Part shown: piece after piece, positions 27,603-38,068 of the stretch
Layout of the letters: every line of letters starts with the position of its first letter
How positions within the stretch are numbered: position 1 is the first letter of the stretch
From: Acinetobacter sp. ANC 4204
Lineage (GTDB): Bacteria > Pseudomonadota > Gammaproteobacteria > Pseudomonadales > Moraxellaceae
Reading direction: 5' to 3'
DNA length: 64,000 nt
Assembly (NCBI RefSeq): GCF_002135205.1
Contig: NZ_NEFZ01000003.1
Location: 62,001-126,000 of the forward strand
Program-made: the position numbers and the translations under genes
The notes under the pieces: model-generated
The model's database searches: none
What the model was told of the DNA's origin: nothing
What the model saw: only the letters and a program-made list of their open reading frames with translations

Positions 27603-28976
27603 TTAGATGGTCATGGAGAAAATACGACTCTCGGGTCGGCGGCGTTTTAAATGCAAATCAAACGCCATACAAATATTGCGTACAAAGGCTTTGCCTTGCT
27701 CAGTCACCCGTATACTTTGTGGCTTAATCTCTAATAAACCATCGTCCTGCATTTCTTCCAGTTGTCCCAAGACCTCAACCAATTCTGGAAATTGCATCTC
27801 TGGTTCTGTCCACGACGTTTGAAAGCCACACATCAAATTTAAAATGTGACGACGAATCATCAAATCTTCGGCACTTAAAATATGCCCACGATAGACAGGA
27901 ATTTCATTGTTTTCGAGTCGCGCATAATAATCTTCGAGTTTTTTTTCATTTTGCGCAAAGCTATACCAACTGTCGCTGATCGAAGAAATACCTAAACCAA
28001 TCATCACTTGGGTTTTCGAAGCGGTGTAGCCCATAAAATTGCGATGCAAAGTGCCTGCCTGAAATGATTGGTACATCGCATCACTTTCTAAGGCAAAGTG
28101 ATCCATGCCAATTTCATGATATCCCTGTGCCAGTAATTTATTCTTTCCTTCTTCATAGCACTGGCGTTTTATTTCATCTTTCGGCACATCATGGTCTTTA
28201 AAACCACGCTGTCCATTGCCCTTAATCCAAGGCACATGCGCATAACTATAAAATGCCAAACGGTCTGGGCGTAAACGATTGGTTTGATTAATGGTATTGA
28301 GGACATCATCTAGGTTCTGAAAAGGTAAACCAAAGACCAAATCATGTGAAATTGAGCTATAGCCTATTTCACGTGCCCACTGCGTCACTTGCTCGACATG
28401 TTCAAAAGGCTGTATCCGATGAATGGCTTTTTGAACCGTTTCATTATAATCCTGCACCCCATAACTGACACGGCGAAAGCCTAGGTCATACAAGGCTTGT
28501 AAATGCGCCCGTGTGGTATTGTTGGGATGCCCTTCAAAGCTAAACTCATACTGTTCAGCAATCTCTGCCTGCGCAAGGATACCTTCAATCAATTGAGTTA
28601 AATGCATTGGCGAAAAGAAAGTTGGCGTTCCGCCCCCCAAATGAATTTCTTTAATGCGGGGTTTTTCTTCAAGCAAGTCACAATACAGTGACCATTCCTT
28701 TAAAACCGCCCGAATATAGGGCTGCTCCATCTCATGCTTTTTAGTCACACGTTTGTGGCAGCCACAAAAAGTACAGAGGCTTTCGCAAAAAGGCAGATGA
28801 ATATACAGACTGATGCCTTCAGTCGAATTCGATTCAGCAAACGATGTTTTCAGCGTCTGTTTCCATTGCTCTAAGGAGAACTGCGCCTCTTCCCAATATG
28901 GCACCGTTGGATAACTGGTATAACGTGGACCAGGAACATTGTATTTTTGAATCAATGAATCGCGCATATTTACCAT
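27603..28976 (-). CDS. hemN: Oxygen-independent coproporphyrinogen III oxidase
   Basis: 457 residues from the ATG at 28976, which has GGAAG eight bases upstream and gives exactly the E. coli HemN length; TTG and ATG codons further upstream are less likely. The radical-SAM cluster motif CESLCTFCGC (C64, C68, C71, C73) matches the HemN pattern CxxxCxxCxC. KYNVPGPRYTSYP and the glycine-rich IHLGGGTPTFF are also typical. It makes protoporphyrinogen IX under low oxygen. It is divergent from hemF, the aerobic counterpart. Confidence 0.95.
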   Translation of the reverse strand: MVNMRDSLIQKYNVPGPRYTSYPTVPYWEEAQFSLEQWKQTLKTSFAESNSTEGISLYIHLPFCESLCTFCGCHKRVTKKHEMEQPYIRAVLKEWSLYCDLLEEKPRIKEIHLGGGTPTFFSPMHLTQLIEGILAQAEIAEQYEFSFEGHPNNTTRAHLQALYDLGFRRVSYGVQDYNETVQKAIHRIQPFEHVEQVTQWAREIGYSSISHDLVFGLPFQNLDDVLNTINQTNRLRPDRLAFYSYAHVPWIKGNGQRGFKDHDVPKDEIKRQCYEEGKNKLLAQGYHEIGMDHFALESDAMYQSFQAGTLHRNFMGYTASKTQVMIGLGISSISDSWYSFAQNEKKLEDYYARLENNEIPVYRGHILSAEDLMIRRHILNLMCGFQTSWTEPEMQFPELVEVLGQLEEMQDDGLLEIKPQSIRVTEQGKAFVRNICMAFDLHLKRRRPESRIFSMTI

Positions 28977-29198
28977 CAGTTCTTCCGCATTCAGAAGATG
29001 CAGCCCATTCTGCATCATCAAACTCGGGTCTGTATTTGGGTTATTCTGCTGAGCTTGGAATCAGAATTCAACCTAGCGAATTAGTCAGATTATTTTTCAC
29101 ATGGCAGCATTTCATTTTTAAATTACTTCGAGACGACTCAACCTGCTGTAAGCCTCTCAGGAAAATATTCTTAATCTTTTTGCTATTTTATGTTTTGA

Positions 29199-30176
<978 letters not shown>

Positions 30177-30462
30177 ACACACAGGCTTACAATTCTATAC
30201 CCTCTACGCATGCCCTTTTCACTAGATTAGGGCAGCTTATACATTAAATTTTATATATTTCCCGATCAATTCCCCGTAGAATGACCACTACACAAAGCGT
30301 CATTTCTTTGCATTTATTAAAGCATTGTCACAGGTTTAAAACAGCAATTGGGTTCTTTTGAGTTCGCAAAAACCGTAAGCTAAATTAAGTCATTTTCAAT
30401 GTATTCATTTTAATGACATCAACATTTAGTATCCTCCTTTGCTGTTCTCTGAGGTCCCAAAC

Positions 30463-30669
30463 ATGTTCGCAAAAAGAGTTAGCTCGACCACCATGGTTCT
30501 TTTCTGCTTTGCTATAGTGTTGCTAAGCTCGATCAGTACCACTATTTTTTCTGAAAGTGCATTCAATGATAATGCTTCCATCAGCATCACCGTATTTGCA
30601 GGTATCGGCTTAACCCTGACTGCGGCAAAGCTATTGTTTGATACGATTCACAACATCTGTAATCCATAA
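30463..30669 (+). CDS. Small two-helix membrane protein, unknown function
   Basis: 68 residues from the ATG at 30463, eight bases after GAGG; the eight-residue upstream extension is not needed. Two hydrophobic segments (about residues 10-28 and 42-60) flank a short polar loop with several Ser and Asn. The sequence matches no family I know. It lies between hemF and aroE on the same strand, with a 290-bp gap before it that may hold its promoter. Confidence 0.6.
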   Translation: MFAKRVSSTTMVLFCFAIVLLSSISTTIFSESAFNDNASISITVFAGIGLTLTAAKLLFDTIHNICNP

Positions 30670-30760
30670 GCCCTTCTGCTTCAGAAAAAATAGTCTAACG
30701 CTTTAGCCTGAGTCTAATTTGCCGTATATTGAACGGCATTTCTCACATGGACTTGGTGCG

Positions 30761-31549
30761 ATGAGCAAACAATTCGCTGTCATTGGCAACCCGATTGAGC
30801 AGTCTCGCTCACCTGAACTGCATCATGCGTTTGCACAAAAAATGGGGCTCGACCTCAACTATAGTAAACGTCTTGCACCGCTCGATGGCTTCCTCGCCAA
30901 CATCCAAGAATTTTTCGCCCACGGTGGCATAGGTCTAAACGTCACAGTTCCATTTAAAGAGCAAGCTTTTGCTGCCTGCGCAGTCCTCACTGAACGCGCC
31001 AAAATCGCAAAAGCAGTGAATACTTTATGGATGGTCGATGGTCAACTGCATGGAGACAACACCGATGGTCAAGGGCTAGTTGATGCTATTCATGCTTTGG
31101 ACTGGAACTTAGACCAGACTGATGTGCTGATCATCGGTGCAGGTGGTGCAACTCGCGGCGTTATCTACCCACTGGTACAAGCAGGGGTAAAAAAAATTGT
31201 GATTGCCAATCGTACCCTTGCACGTGCAGAGCAACTGGTGAGTGACTTAAAAACAGCTGTCCCTCAAGCTGAACTCCAAGCTATCGGCTTAGATGCACTC
31301 GATGGTCAGTTTGATCTAGTGATTAACGCAACCTCCGCCAGCCTAAGTGGTGACGCCCTCGTTCTGCCCGAGACACTCCTGTTTCAACATGCCTATGAAA
31401 TGGCCTATGGCAAACCTTCGACCTTTTTAGACCAAGCCAAAGCACGTGGCGTACTCACCTCAGAAGGCTATGGCATGCTTGTTGGTCAGGCGATTGAATC
31501 TTTTTCTATTTGGAATGGCGTCAAACCTAACCTGAAAGATTTTTTATAA
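30761..31549 (+). CDS. aroE: Shikimate 5-dehydrogenase
   Basis: 262 residues from the ATG at 30761 (E. coli 272); a 14-residue extension is rejected because MSKQFAVIGNPIEQSRSPELH is the family N-terminus. SRSP binds shikimate, the Lys in NVTVPFKEQAF is catalytic, NTDGQG holds the partner Asp, and GAGGATRG binds NADP; NRTLARAEQL follows. It reduces 3-dehydroshikimate in aromatic amino acid synthesis. Confidence 0.96.
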   Translation: MSKQFAVIGNPIEQSRSPELHHAFAQKMGLDLNYSKRLAPLDGFLANIQEFFAHGGIGLNVTVPFKEQAFAACAVLTERAKIAKAVNTLWMVDGQLHGDNTDGQGLVDAIHALDWNLDQTDVLIIGAGGATRGVIYPLVQAGVKKIVIANRTLARAEQLVSDLKTAVPQAELQAIGLDALDGQFDLVINATSASLSGDALVLPETLLFQHAYEMAYGKPSTFLDQAKARGVLTSEGYGMLVGQAIESFSIWNGVKPNLKDFL

Positions 31550-31557
31550 AACTCAAT

Positions 31558-31587
31558 AAAAAAGAACCTCCGCAGAGGTTCTTTTTT
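31558..31587. terminator. Bidirectional terminator after aroE
   Basis: GAACCTC (31564-31570), loop CGCA, GAGGTTC (31575-31581), with A6 before and T6 after. It is shared with the convergent lipoprotein gene. Confidence 0.88.
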
Positions 31588-31591
31588 CACA

Positions 31592-34021
31592 TTACTTCAT
31601 CTGCTTTTGTACGGATTTATACGTCTCATAATAAGTCGACTCACTAAAGAAGTCATCATGTTCAAGCTTCAAACCTTGCAATGATTTTTCTGTCAATTGA
31701 CCTTTTAAGTCATCGGCAAATGCTTTAGCAAAAATTTGTGCCGCCTGCGCTAAGTCTGCTTTTTGCTCTGGCTCAATCTCATAGCTATCGGTAAATTTTT
31801 CTTGATAGACATGTGCAAAGAGTGCCTGCTTGGTCTTGTATTTTTTAACCAAGTCTTTCCATTGCTGACTTTCTTGTGCTTCGTCTAAGGCATCTTCAAC
31901 AATATTCGCGACACGTTCGCCCAATTCGTCAAAGTCTTGTTGGTGCTGTAGGACATGTTTTTGACGTAACTGATTCAAACGTTTCAGTGCTGAACCTTTC
32001 GGCTCTGCAATATCCATGAACTCATAGGCATACACTTCTGAAATTTCATTGATGGTCGCTGGGCTATAATAACGAATATATTCTGGACGTTGCGCAGCGA
32101 ATACCAAGGCAAAGGTTGCTTGATATGCTTTTAACTCTGAATGATGACGTGCATAGCTTTGTTTGGAAACTTGCTGGTAATAATCAGAAATGTCTTTAGG
32201 TTGCTCTGCCGTATCTGACAATGTTGTCTCAACACTTTGAGATGCGCTAGCGTCTGCACCTAATGGTCCAAGCATGCCTTTCACTACGTTTTCCAGTAAT
32301 GAACCTTTAGACACTTCCTCAATAGATTTGGCGTTTTTTAAAGCTTGACGGTCAATCGCTGTGGCATTGCCATAATTAAACACCTGATTGGTACTCTTAA
32401 TTTGTAGCTTACCAATTTGCTCATCGCTGATTACAATGTTGTAATCCATATTTTGCGCACGGCCTTTTTGGTCGAGTGCAACATCCATCACAAATGGTGA
32501 ACGCTCTGTTCCCAATTGTGCCATGATCGGTGTAATTTCAGCCTGATGTTTTTGCCAAAGTTGTTTAAAACCTTGCGCATCGACCAGTTGCTCAGTTTGA
32601 TATGCCGTAAAGAGTGGTTTTAGCTCTTCCAAAACATTGATCGCGGCTTGACCAAAACTCTCTGTATCTACCGATTGAGTCACGGCTTTAGGCGCAAGCA
32701 CATCAATATCTTGATAGTCCCGACATGCCGTCACTTTGCCGATAGGAATATTCTTAGTGTTGATGAGCGCATCACAAGCTTCTTCAGAGAGAGTATTAGA
32801 TGATGCAGAAGCAGAGACTTCTTCTGTATCCTCTGTCTCATCCTCTGCATAGGCAACATCAGCAGCCGCATCTGTAACCGCATCACTGACAGCATCTACC
32901 GCGATGCCCTGCTCATCCCCATCTGTATGTGAACCTAAGTGATGTATTTGTTGATTCACTAAACTCGTGACACGCTCAAGTGAGGCATAAGCAGGGTCTT
33001 CAGTTGCTACACCTGCGGCAGCCATCTCCGCTTCTTTCGCTGCTTGCATCGCATCATCTGCTGCGCTTGGCGTTTTTTCAGCGTCTTGAATCAGACGCTC
33101 GGCATCAAAAGCTTGTATCTGCTGGGTATAGTGCAGTTTGTTGACGTATTCAAATAAGCCCAATTGTACTTGTGCTGTTTCTAAGTCGCCGATATAGCGA
33201 ATTTTCTTACTCAATCCTGCATCTTTTTCTTGTTTACTCAAACCCACACTATGCACCTGATTTGGCTCTGCCAATGCATAAGGTAAGGCATTCATTTGCT
33301 TTAAATATTCTGCAAATTTCTTAAAATCAATATGGCCAAATGCATCTTTATGCTTGGAAAAGTCAATGTATGCAAAACGATCCTGACTTTCACGGTTCAC
33401 CATGAATGGCATAAAGGCAAAATAGTTGGTGTAAAACTTATAGTCATTAAAATCAACCACCATCGGCAACTGCGCTTGCACTTGTAAGGTTGGCTTTTGA
33501 TAACTCAACTGCAACGTCAGTGCAGCCAGTTTTTGACGAAAATGTACGGAACCGTTGTAACTAAACTGCAAATCATTGAGTAAATTCACCAATGATTCTG
33601 CAATTTGCGTGCGAGCTGAACGTGACTCACCCGTGCTATACAGTGATGCATACGGATTTTGTTCACGCGCAAGCGCATCATACAAGGCCTGCTTCTCTTT
33701 AGCTGTAAATGGAATCTTTTGATTTTTTAATAATTGATCTAATTGCTTTTTCAACTCTGGATCTAAGTTCGTTGCATTTGATTGAGCATTGGACTTGGAA
33801 TTTGACTGAGCCCTAGGCTTTGACTCATTAAAATTAAAATCCGACTGAATCGAGAACTGCCCTTTAAAATCATAACTGGCATTTTCAAACATGGCATTTA
33901 GACCATGCGTGGCTTGTTGCCCCAACTGCTGATCTGAAGAGGCATTGGATTTAATGACATGCTGAGTACACCCACTGATACTCAAACCCAATAAACAAAG
34001 TGTTATATATTTTAAGCGCAT
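31592..34021 (-). CDS. Very large lipoprotein, unknown function
   Basis: 809 residues. A signal peptide ends in lipobox LSISGC with the acylated Cys at about position 18, so it is anchored to a membrane. The Ser/Asn-rich linker at 60-85 is followed by a mostly alpha-helical protein. An acidic, low-complexity stretch at about 385-415 is full of Ala, Asp and Glu. The N-terminal half has amphipathic beta-type segments (FSYNGSVHFRQKLAALTLQL). I recognise no domain. It is a single-gene unit. It could be a cell-envelope structural protein; no enzyme motif is seen. Confidence 0.7.
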   Translation of the reverse strand: MRLKYITLCLLGLSISGCTQHVIKSNASSDQQLGQQATHGLNAMFENASYDFKGQFSIQSDFNFNESKPRAQSNSKSNAQSNATNLDPELKKQLDQLLKNQKIPFTAKEKQALYDALAREQNPYASLYSTGESRSARTQIAESLVNLLNDLQFSYNGSVHFRQKLAALTLQLSYQKPTLQVQAQLPMVVDFNDYKFYTNYFAFMPFMVNRESQDRFAYIDFSKHKDAFGHIDFKKFAEYLKQMNALPYALAEPNQVHSVGLSKQEKDAGLSKKIRYIGDLETAQVQLGLFEYVNKLHYTQQIQAFDAERLIQDAEKTPSAADDAMQAAKEAEMAAAGVATEDPAYASLERVTSLVNQQIHHLGSHTDGDEQGIAVDAVSDAVTDAAADVAYAEDETEDTEEVSASASSNTLSEEACDALINTKNIPIGKVTACRDYQDIDVLAPKAVTQSVDTESFGQAAINVLEELKPLFTAYQTEQLVDAQGFKQLWQKHQAEITPIMAQLGTERSPFVMDVALDQKGRAQNMDYNIVISDEQIGKLQIKSTNQVFNYGNATAIDRQALKNAKSIEEVSKGSLLENVVKGMLGPLGADASASQSVETTLSDTAEQPKDISDYYQQVSKQSYARHHSELKAYQATFALVFAAQRPEYIRYYSPATINEISEVYAYEFMDIAEPKGSALKRLNQLRQKHVLQHQQDFDELGERVANIVEDALDEAQESQQWKDLVKKYKTKQALFAHVYQEKFTDSYEIEPEQKADLAQAAQIFAKAFADDLKGQLTEKSLQGLKLEHDDFFSESTYYETYKSVQKQMK

Positions 34022-34252
34022 AATACTTGCTGAAAACCTGAGTTAATTATAGTTTATTAAAAAAGTACATGATCAAAAGACCATCGAGTCAGTGTAACAG
34101 AACTGTCTTTTTAGATTGATGATTTTATCTACCAATTCGCCTTTCTGACATTTTTTTAGGTCTGATTTATCAATGTATTTTGATACGATGTATGAATAAT
34201 GAAATGATCGTTTTAAATAATCCAATACTATTTCTAAATTAGGATTACACAC

Positions 34253-36076
34253 ATGCCTGCATATAAAGCTCCCTTACATGATATTCGCTTCTTAATGAAT
34301 GAAGTGCTGGACTATCCTGCACATTATCAAACCCTATCGAATGGTGAAGCTGCCGACGCTGACACGGTAGATATGATCTTAGAAGGTGCAGCAGATTTTT
34401 GTGAAAATATTTTATCTCCTTTAAACCAATCGGGTGATGAAGAAGGTTGTACCTTCGACAATGGTGAAGTAAAAACACCAAAAGGCTTTAAAGACGCTTA
34501 TGACCAGTTTGTCCAAGGTGGCTGGCAAGGTTTGTCTTTCCCTGAAGAATTTGGCGGTCAGAACCTGCCACAATCATTAAACCTGATTAAATCGGAAATG
34601 ATGGGTACAGCAAACTGGTCTTTCCAAATGTACCCAGGTTTAAGCATCGGCTGTATGAACACCATTTTGCAGTTTGGTACAGACGAACAAAAAAATCTAT
34701 ATATGCCGAACTTAGTGGCTGGTACATGGTCAGGCACTATGTGTTTGACTGAACCACAGTGTGGTACCGACTTAGGTCAAGTCAAAACCAAAGCCGAACC
34801 GAATGCTGATGGCACGTATAACATCTCAGGCACTAAAATTTTCATCTCAGCAGGTGAACAAGATTTAACCGAAAACATCATTCACATCGTACTTGCGCGT
34901 CTTCCAGATGCACCTGCAGGCACCAAAGGAATTTCACTGTTCATTGTGCCTAAATTCTTGGTCAATGCAGACAGTAGCCTCGGTGAACGTAACCCTGTGA
35001 CCTGTGGTTCAATTGAACATAAAATGGGTATTCGTGCTTCTGCAACAGCCGTTCTCAACTTTGACAATGCTGTCGGTTACTTGATTGGTGAACCAAACAA
35101 AGGTTTACATGCCATGTTCACTTTCATGAACACCGCACGTATCGGTACAGCAATTCAAGGCATTGCACATGCTGAGCTTTCTTTCCAAGGTGCACTTCCA
35201 TATGCCAAAGAACGTATGTCAATGCGTGCACTTTCTGGCAAGAAAGACCCTGAAAAAGTCGCTGATGCCATCATTCACCATGCCGATGTTCGTCGTATGT
35301 TGTTGACTCAAAAAGCGATTGCTGAAGGTGGTCGTTCAATGATTTATTATGCAGCGCAAATTGCAGACAAAATGGCCGATGCCTTAGAGCGTGGCGACAC
35401 TGCAGCATTTGAAGCACATGATGATCACTTAGGTTTCTATACTCCAATTTTAAAAGGCTTCTTAACTGAATTAGGCTTGGAAGCTGCAAACCACGGTATG
35501 CAAGTTTACGGTGGTCATGGCTACATTAAAGAATGGGGTATGGAGCAAATTGCACGTGATGCACGTATTGCGACACTGTATGAAGGTACAACAGGTGTTC
35601 AAGCACTTGACTTAATCGGTCGTAAAGTACTGCTGACCTCTAAAGGTAAAGTCATTCGTGACTACACCGCTGAAATCCTGAAATTCTGTGGTCAACATGC
35701 TCGCAACAAATACATGCGCCGTTTTGCTTGGGACTTAACTAAGCTTTGCGCACAATGGAATGCTTTAACTGTTCGTATTATGCTGGCAGCACGTAAAGAC
35801 CGTGACATCGTGTCTTCTGCATCTGTAGACTTCTTGATGTTCTCTGGCTATGTGATGATGGCTTACTTCTGGGCTCAACAAGCAGCTGTAGCTTCTGCGA
35901 AATTGGCATCAGGTGAAGGCCAAGAAACAGCTGAATTTTATAAAGCTAAAATCAAAGTGGCTGACTTCTACTTTGAGCGTATGCTTCCACGTACCCAAGG
36001 TCATGCTGAAGCAATGGTCAATCCTTCAAAAACCATGACTTCCTTGGCAACTGAACACTTTAGCTTTGATTACTAA
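34253..36076 (+). CDS. Acyl-CoA dehydrogenase (DmdC-like, with C-terminal extension)
   Basis: 607 residues, longer than classical 380-residue enzymes. The N-terminal ACAD domains show CLTEPQCGTDLG and the FAD-contact strand. The helical domain has QVYGGHGYIKEWGMEQIARDARI, and the catalytic Glu sits in TLYEGTTGVQALDL. An additional helical C-terminal domain (about 475-600) is typical of the DmdC/FadE-like group. It oxidises acyl-CoAs in beta-oxidation or related thioester catabolism. Chain-length preference cannot be read from the sequence. Start ATG follows AGGATT. Confidence 0.9.
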   Translation: MPAYKAPLHDIRFLMNEVLDYPAHYQTLSNGEAADADTVDMILEGAADFCENILSPLNQSGDEEGCTFDNGEVKTPKGFKDAYDQFVQGGWQGLSFPEEFGGQNLPQSLNLIKSEMMGTANWSFQMYPGLSIGCMNTILQFGTDEQKNLYMPNLVAGTWSGTMCLTEPQCGTDLGQVKTKAEPNADGTYNISGTKIFISAGEQDLTENIIHIVLARLPDAPAGTKGISLFIVPKFLVNADSSLGERNPVTCGSIEHKMGIRASATAVLNFDNAVGYLIGEPNKGLHAMFTFMNTARIGTAIQGIAHAELSFQGALPYAKERMSMRALSGKKDPEKVADAIIHHADVRRMLLTQKAIAEGGRSMIYYAAQIADKMADALERGDTAAFEAHDDHLGFYTPILKGFLTELGLEAANHGMQVYGGHGYIKEWGMEQIARDARIATLYEGTTGVQALDLIGRKVLLTSKGKVIRDYTAEILKFCGQHARNKYMRRFAWDLTKLCAQWNALTVRIMLAARKDRDIVSSASVDFLMFSGYVMMAYFWAQQAAVASAKLASGEGQETAEFYKAKIKVADFYFERMLPRTQGHAEAMVNPSKTMTSLATEHFSFDY

Positions 36077-36141
36077 GCTTAAAATTGAAGATGTCATCTT
36101 GTAAATGCATTGCATAACATCAGATGACCTTCATCAAAATT

Positions 36142-36178
36142 AAAAAAATCCAACTATCTGATGATAGTTGGATTTTTT
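36142..36178. terminator. Bidirectional terminator after the acyl-CoA dehydrogenase gene
   Basis: ATCCAACTATC (36148-36158) and GATAGTTGGAT (36163-36173), loop TGAT, with A7 before and T6 after. It also ends the minus-strand secretion operon. Confidence 0.9.
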
Positions 36179-36198
36179 ATTTAAGTCGTGGAATGAGC

Positions 36199-36801
36199 TT
36201 ACTTTACAGTGACCGTAATACTGCCAGTATTTGCAGCACCAATCGCTGAGGTTTTGATACTTTCAACAGTGTTTTTGAAGCCTTTGGTATTGACTGAAGC
36301 ATCAACAGAACCTGAATTAAAGGCTAAATTTGCAGCAGCGTAATTGCTCAATGTGCTATTCAGCTCTTGATAATATTCAGTATCCACACCTGCTGCCACA
36401 GAAGCTTCAACACCTGAGTCTAATTGTTGATAATGATGACCATCCATGTTTTTCCAAGCACTCATGGAGGCCTCCAGATCACCACTAAATGCACCAGAAC
36501 TCACTTGATACACACTACCTTGTTCAAGGGTGATCTCACCCGTATTTACAGCACCAATTGCTGAGGTTTCAATTGTGCCCACGTCATTGATTCCACCCGC
36601 CGTATTCACCGTTGCGTCTATGCTATTGGTATTAATAGCTAAATTTAACGCACTTCCATTTTCAGCATTTTGAGCTAAAAGTGCTAGGGTGTCTTGCAAA
36701 CCAGTATCCACCTGTACATGGTGTCCTCCTCCAGCCAATGCAGCACTTGATAAGAAAGCTACAGATACAGATAAGGCAATTGTTTTGATAGTCTTATTCA
36801 T
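36199..36801 (-). CDS. Secreted two-repeat protein, candidate fibre subunit (HfaD/curlin-like role)
   Basis: 200 residues from the ATG at 36801, which has AAGGAAAT upstream. A signal peptide is cleaved after SSAALA at about residue 23. The mature part holds two homologous repeats of about 41 residues, at 52-92 and 157-197. Each ends in TSAIGA-[VA]-NTG and carries an Asn/Ser/Thr-rich strand pattern (DATVNTAG and DASVNTKG). Only Ser, Thr, Asn, Ala, Gly and small hydrophobics dominate, as in amyloid-forming secreted subunits. It lies downstream of a CsgG/HfaB-type exporter gene with an 85-bp gap. Function as a fibre subunit is inference; I know no exact family name. Confidence 0.65.
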   Translation of the reverse strand: MNKTIKTIALSVSVAFLSSAALAGGGHHVQVDTGLQDTLALLAQNAENGSALNLAINTNSIDATVNTAGGINDVGTIETSAIGAVNTGEITLEQGSVYQVSSGAFSGDLEASMSAWKNMDGHHYQQLDSGVEASVAAGVDTEYYQELNSTLSNYAAANLAFNSGSVDASVNTKGFKNTVESIKTSAIGAANTGSITVTVK

Positions 36802-36886
36802 CGTTATTTCCTTATACACTCTAAAGTACTCCTCGCTAAGTACTTCTTTTTTATATAATAGGAGCGAGCCTATCTTTTCAATTCAG

Positions 36887-38068
36887 TTAATCTCGATTCG
36901 TTGTTGACCAATAATTTTCAGTGACTGCTGGATTGATATCCCAAAGTAGTTGAGGAGCTTCCTCTGTTTTCACATCGTCTTTCTCTACAGACTTAGACGG
37001 CATAGCTTTTTTCTTGCTGATATATTTAATTAAATCCTGCTTGCTCATTTCTGGTTCTGCATCAGGATCCTGAATCAACTCAGACTCTCTTTGTTTCGGA
37101 GGACGTGTATCTTTACTGGGTGTATCCGTTAATTTATTTTTTTCATTGGGCGCTGCCCCCTTGTATGGTTGGGCATCCAATAGACTCTTATTGGGGTTTT
37201 CAATCGTGCTGTTTTGCTGACTTTCTTTATATTTATGCAGTGCAACCGAACTGCGCGTTAAATTGAGACTGCCAAATTCAGGGGGAATCGCCACTCTGCA
37301 ACTCTCAAATGTACTCGGGGGAATGACCTGGCTTAACAGCTCAAAGGTTGCCAAATTCAGCATTTGGCGTAATGCAAAATTTGTTGCCTCACGCTCACCT
37401 TTGCCGACTTGAATATTCAGTAAAGTGTGTCCAGCAAATCGACCTGCATTCAGACCATAATCCTGTGAAACGATTTGCTTTTGCAGAGAGACGTTTGCAA
37501 CCACTCGACTGCTACGGGTATCGGTAAGAGACAAGTCCAGACCAACCATTATTCGGGTTTGGCTATAGCTAGGCCCAACACCACCGACTTGCATGTCAAA
37601 ACCCCCGCCAGGAATAAAATCCAAACTATTGATACTCCCTGTGACGTAATAATCTGAAGCGTGAATATTTCGAGGATCTCGAATCCCCCACTTTGCTTCA
37701 CTTTCAATAATCCGCGGATCACGTCGGTTTAACAGGCTAACACCAGCTTGGAACAGGGCTGATTGCACCATATCCCCTGCGCCTTGGGTCACCATTTTTC
37801 CACTTCCGCCATTGGTGACCACGTCTTTCCCTGTCTGGTCTAAAATGGCCCCTACAGAAAAATTAACATCGGTGCGTAATTGTCCTTTTAAACAAGACAA
37901 AGCCATATCAAAAGGGGTAAAGATATCTGTAATTGGAGGACCTTGTACTAAAGTGACAGGCTGTTTATTAGATACTGCGAGTCCCGTACAACCTGTTAGC
38001 ACTTGACTTAAGGCGACCAACACGCTCGCTGAAGATATTAATCTTCTATTGATTTGAAAACTCAGCAT
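36887..38068 (-). CDS. CsgG/HfaB-family outer-membrane secretion lipoprotein
   Basis: 393 residues. The signal peptide ends in lipobox VLTGC (Cys about residue 27). Residues about 45-255 follow the CsgG pattern: DMVQSALFQAGVSLLNRRDP, the DYYVTGSINSLDF strand, a Gly-rich loop, IMVGLDLSLTDTRSSRVV, and a C-terminal NFALRQMLNLATFELL. CsgG forms a nonameric outer-membrane channel that exports curli subunits; HfaB does the same for Caulobacter holdfast anchor proteins. Residues 270-393 are an unusual Lys/Glu/Pro-rich tail. It overlaps the upstream gene by 7 bp and has a GGGGGT ribosome site. No CsgE or CsgF gene is nearby. Confidence 0.8.
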   Translation of the reverse strand: MLSFQINRRLISSASVLVALSQVLTGCTGLAVSNKQPVTLVQGPPITDIFTPFDMALSCLKGQLRTDVNFSVGAILDQTGKDVVTNGGSGKMVTQGAGDMVQSALFQAGVSLLNRRDPRIIESEAKWGIRDPRNIHASDYYVTGSINSLDFIPGGGFDMQVGGVGPSYSQTRIMVGLDLSLTDTRSSRVVANVSLQKQIVSQDYGLNAGRFAGHTLLNIQVGKGEREATNFALRQMLNLATFELLSQVIPPSTFESCRVAIPPEFGSLNLTRSSVALHKYKESQQNSTIENPNKSLLDAQPYKGAAPNEKNKLTDTPSKDTRPPKQRESELIQDPDAEPEMSKQDLIKYISKKKAMPSKSVEKDDVKTEEAPQLLWDINPAVTENYWSTTNRD

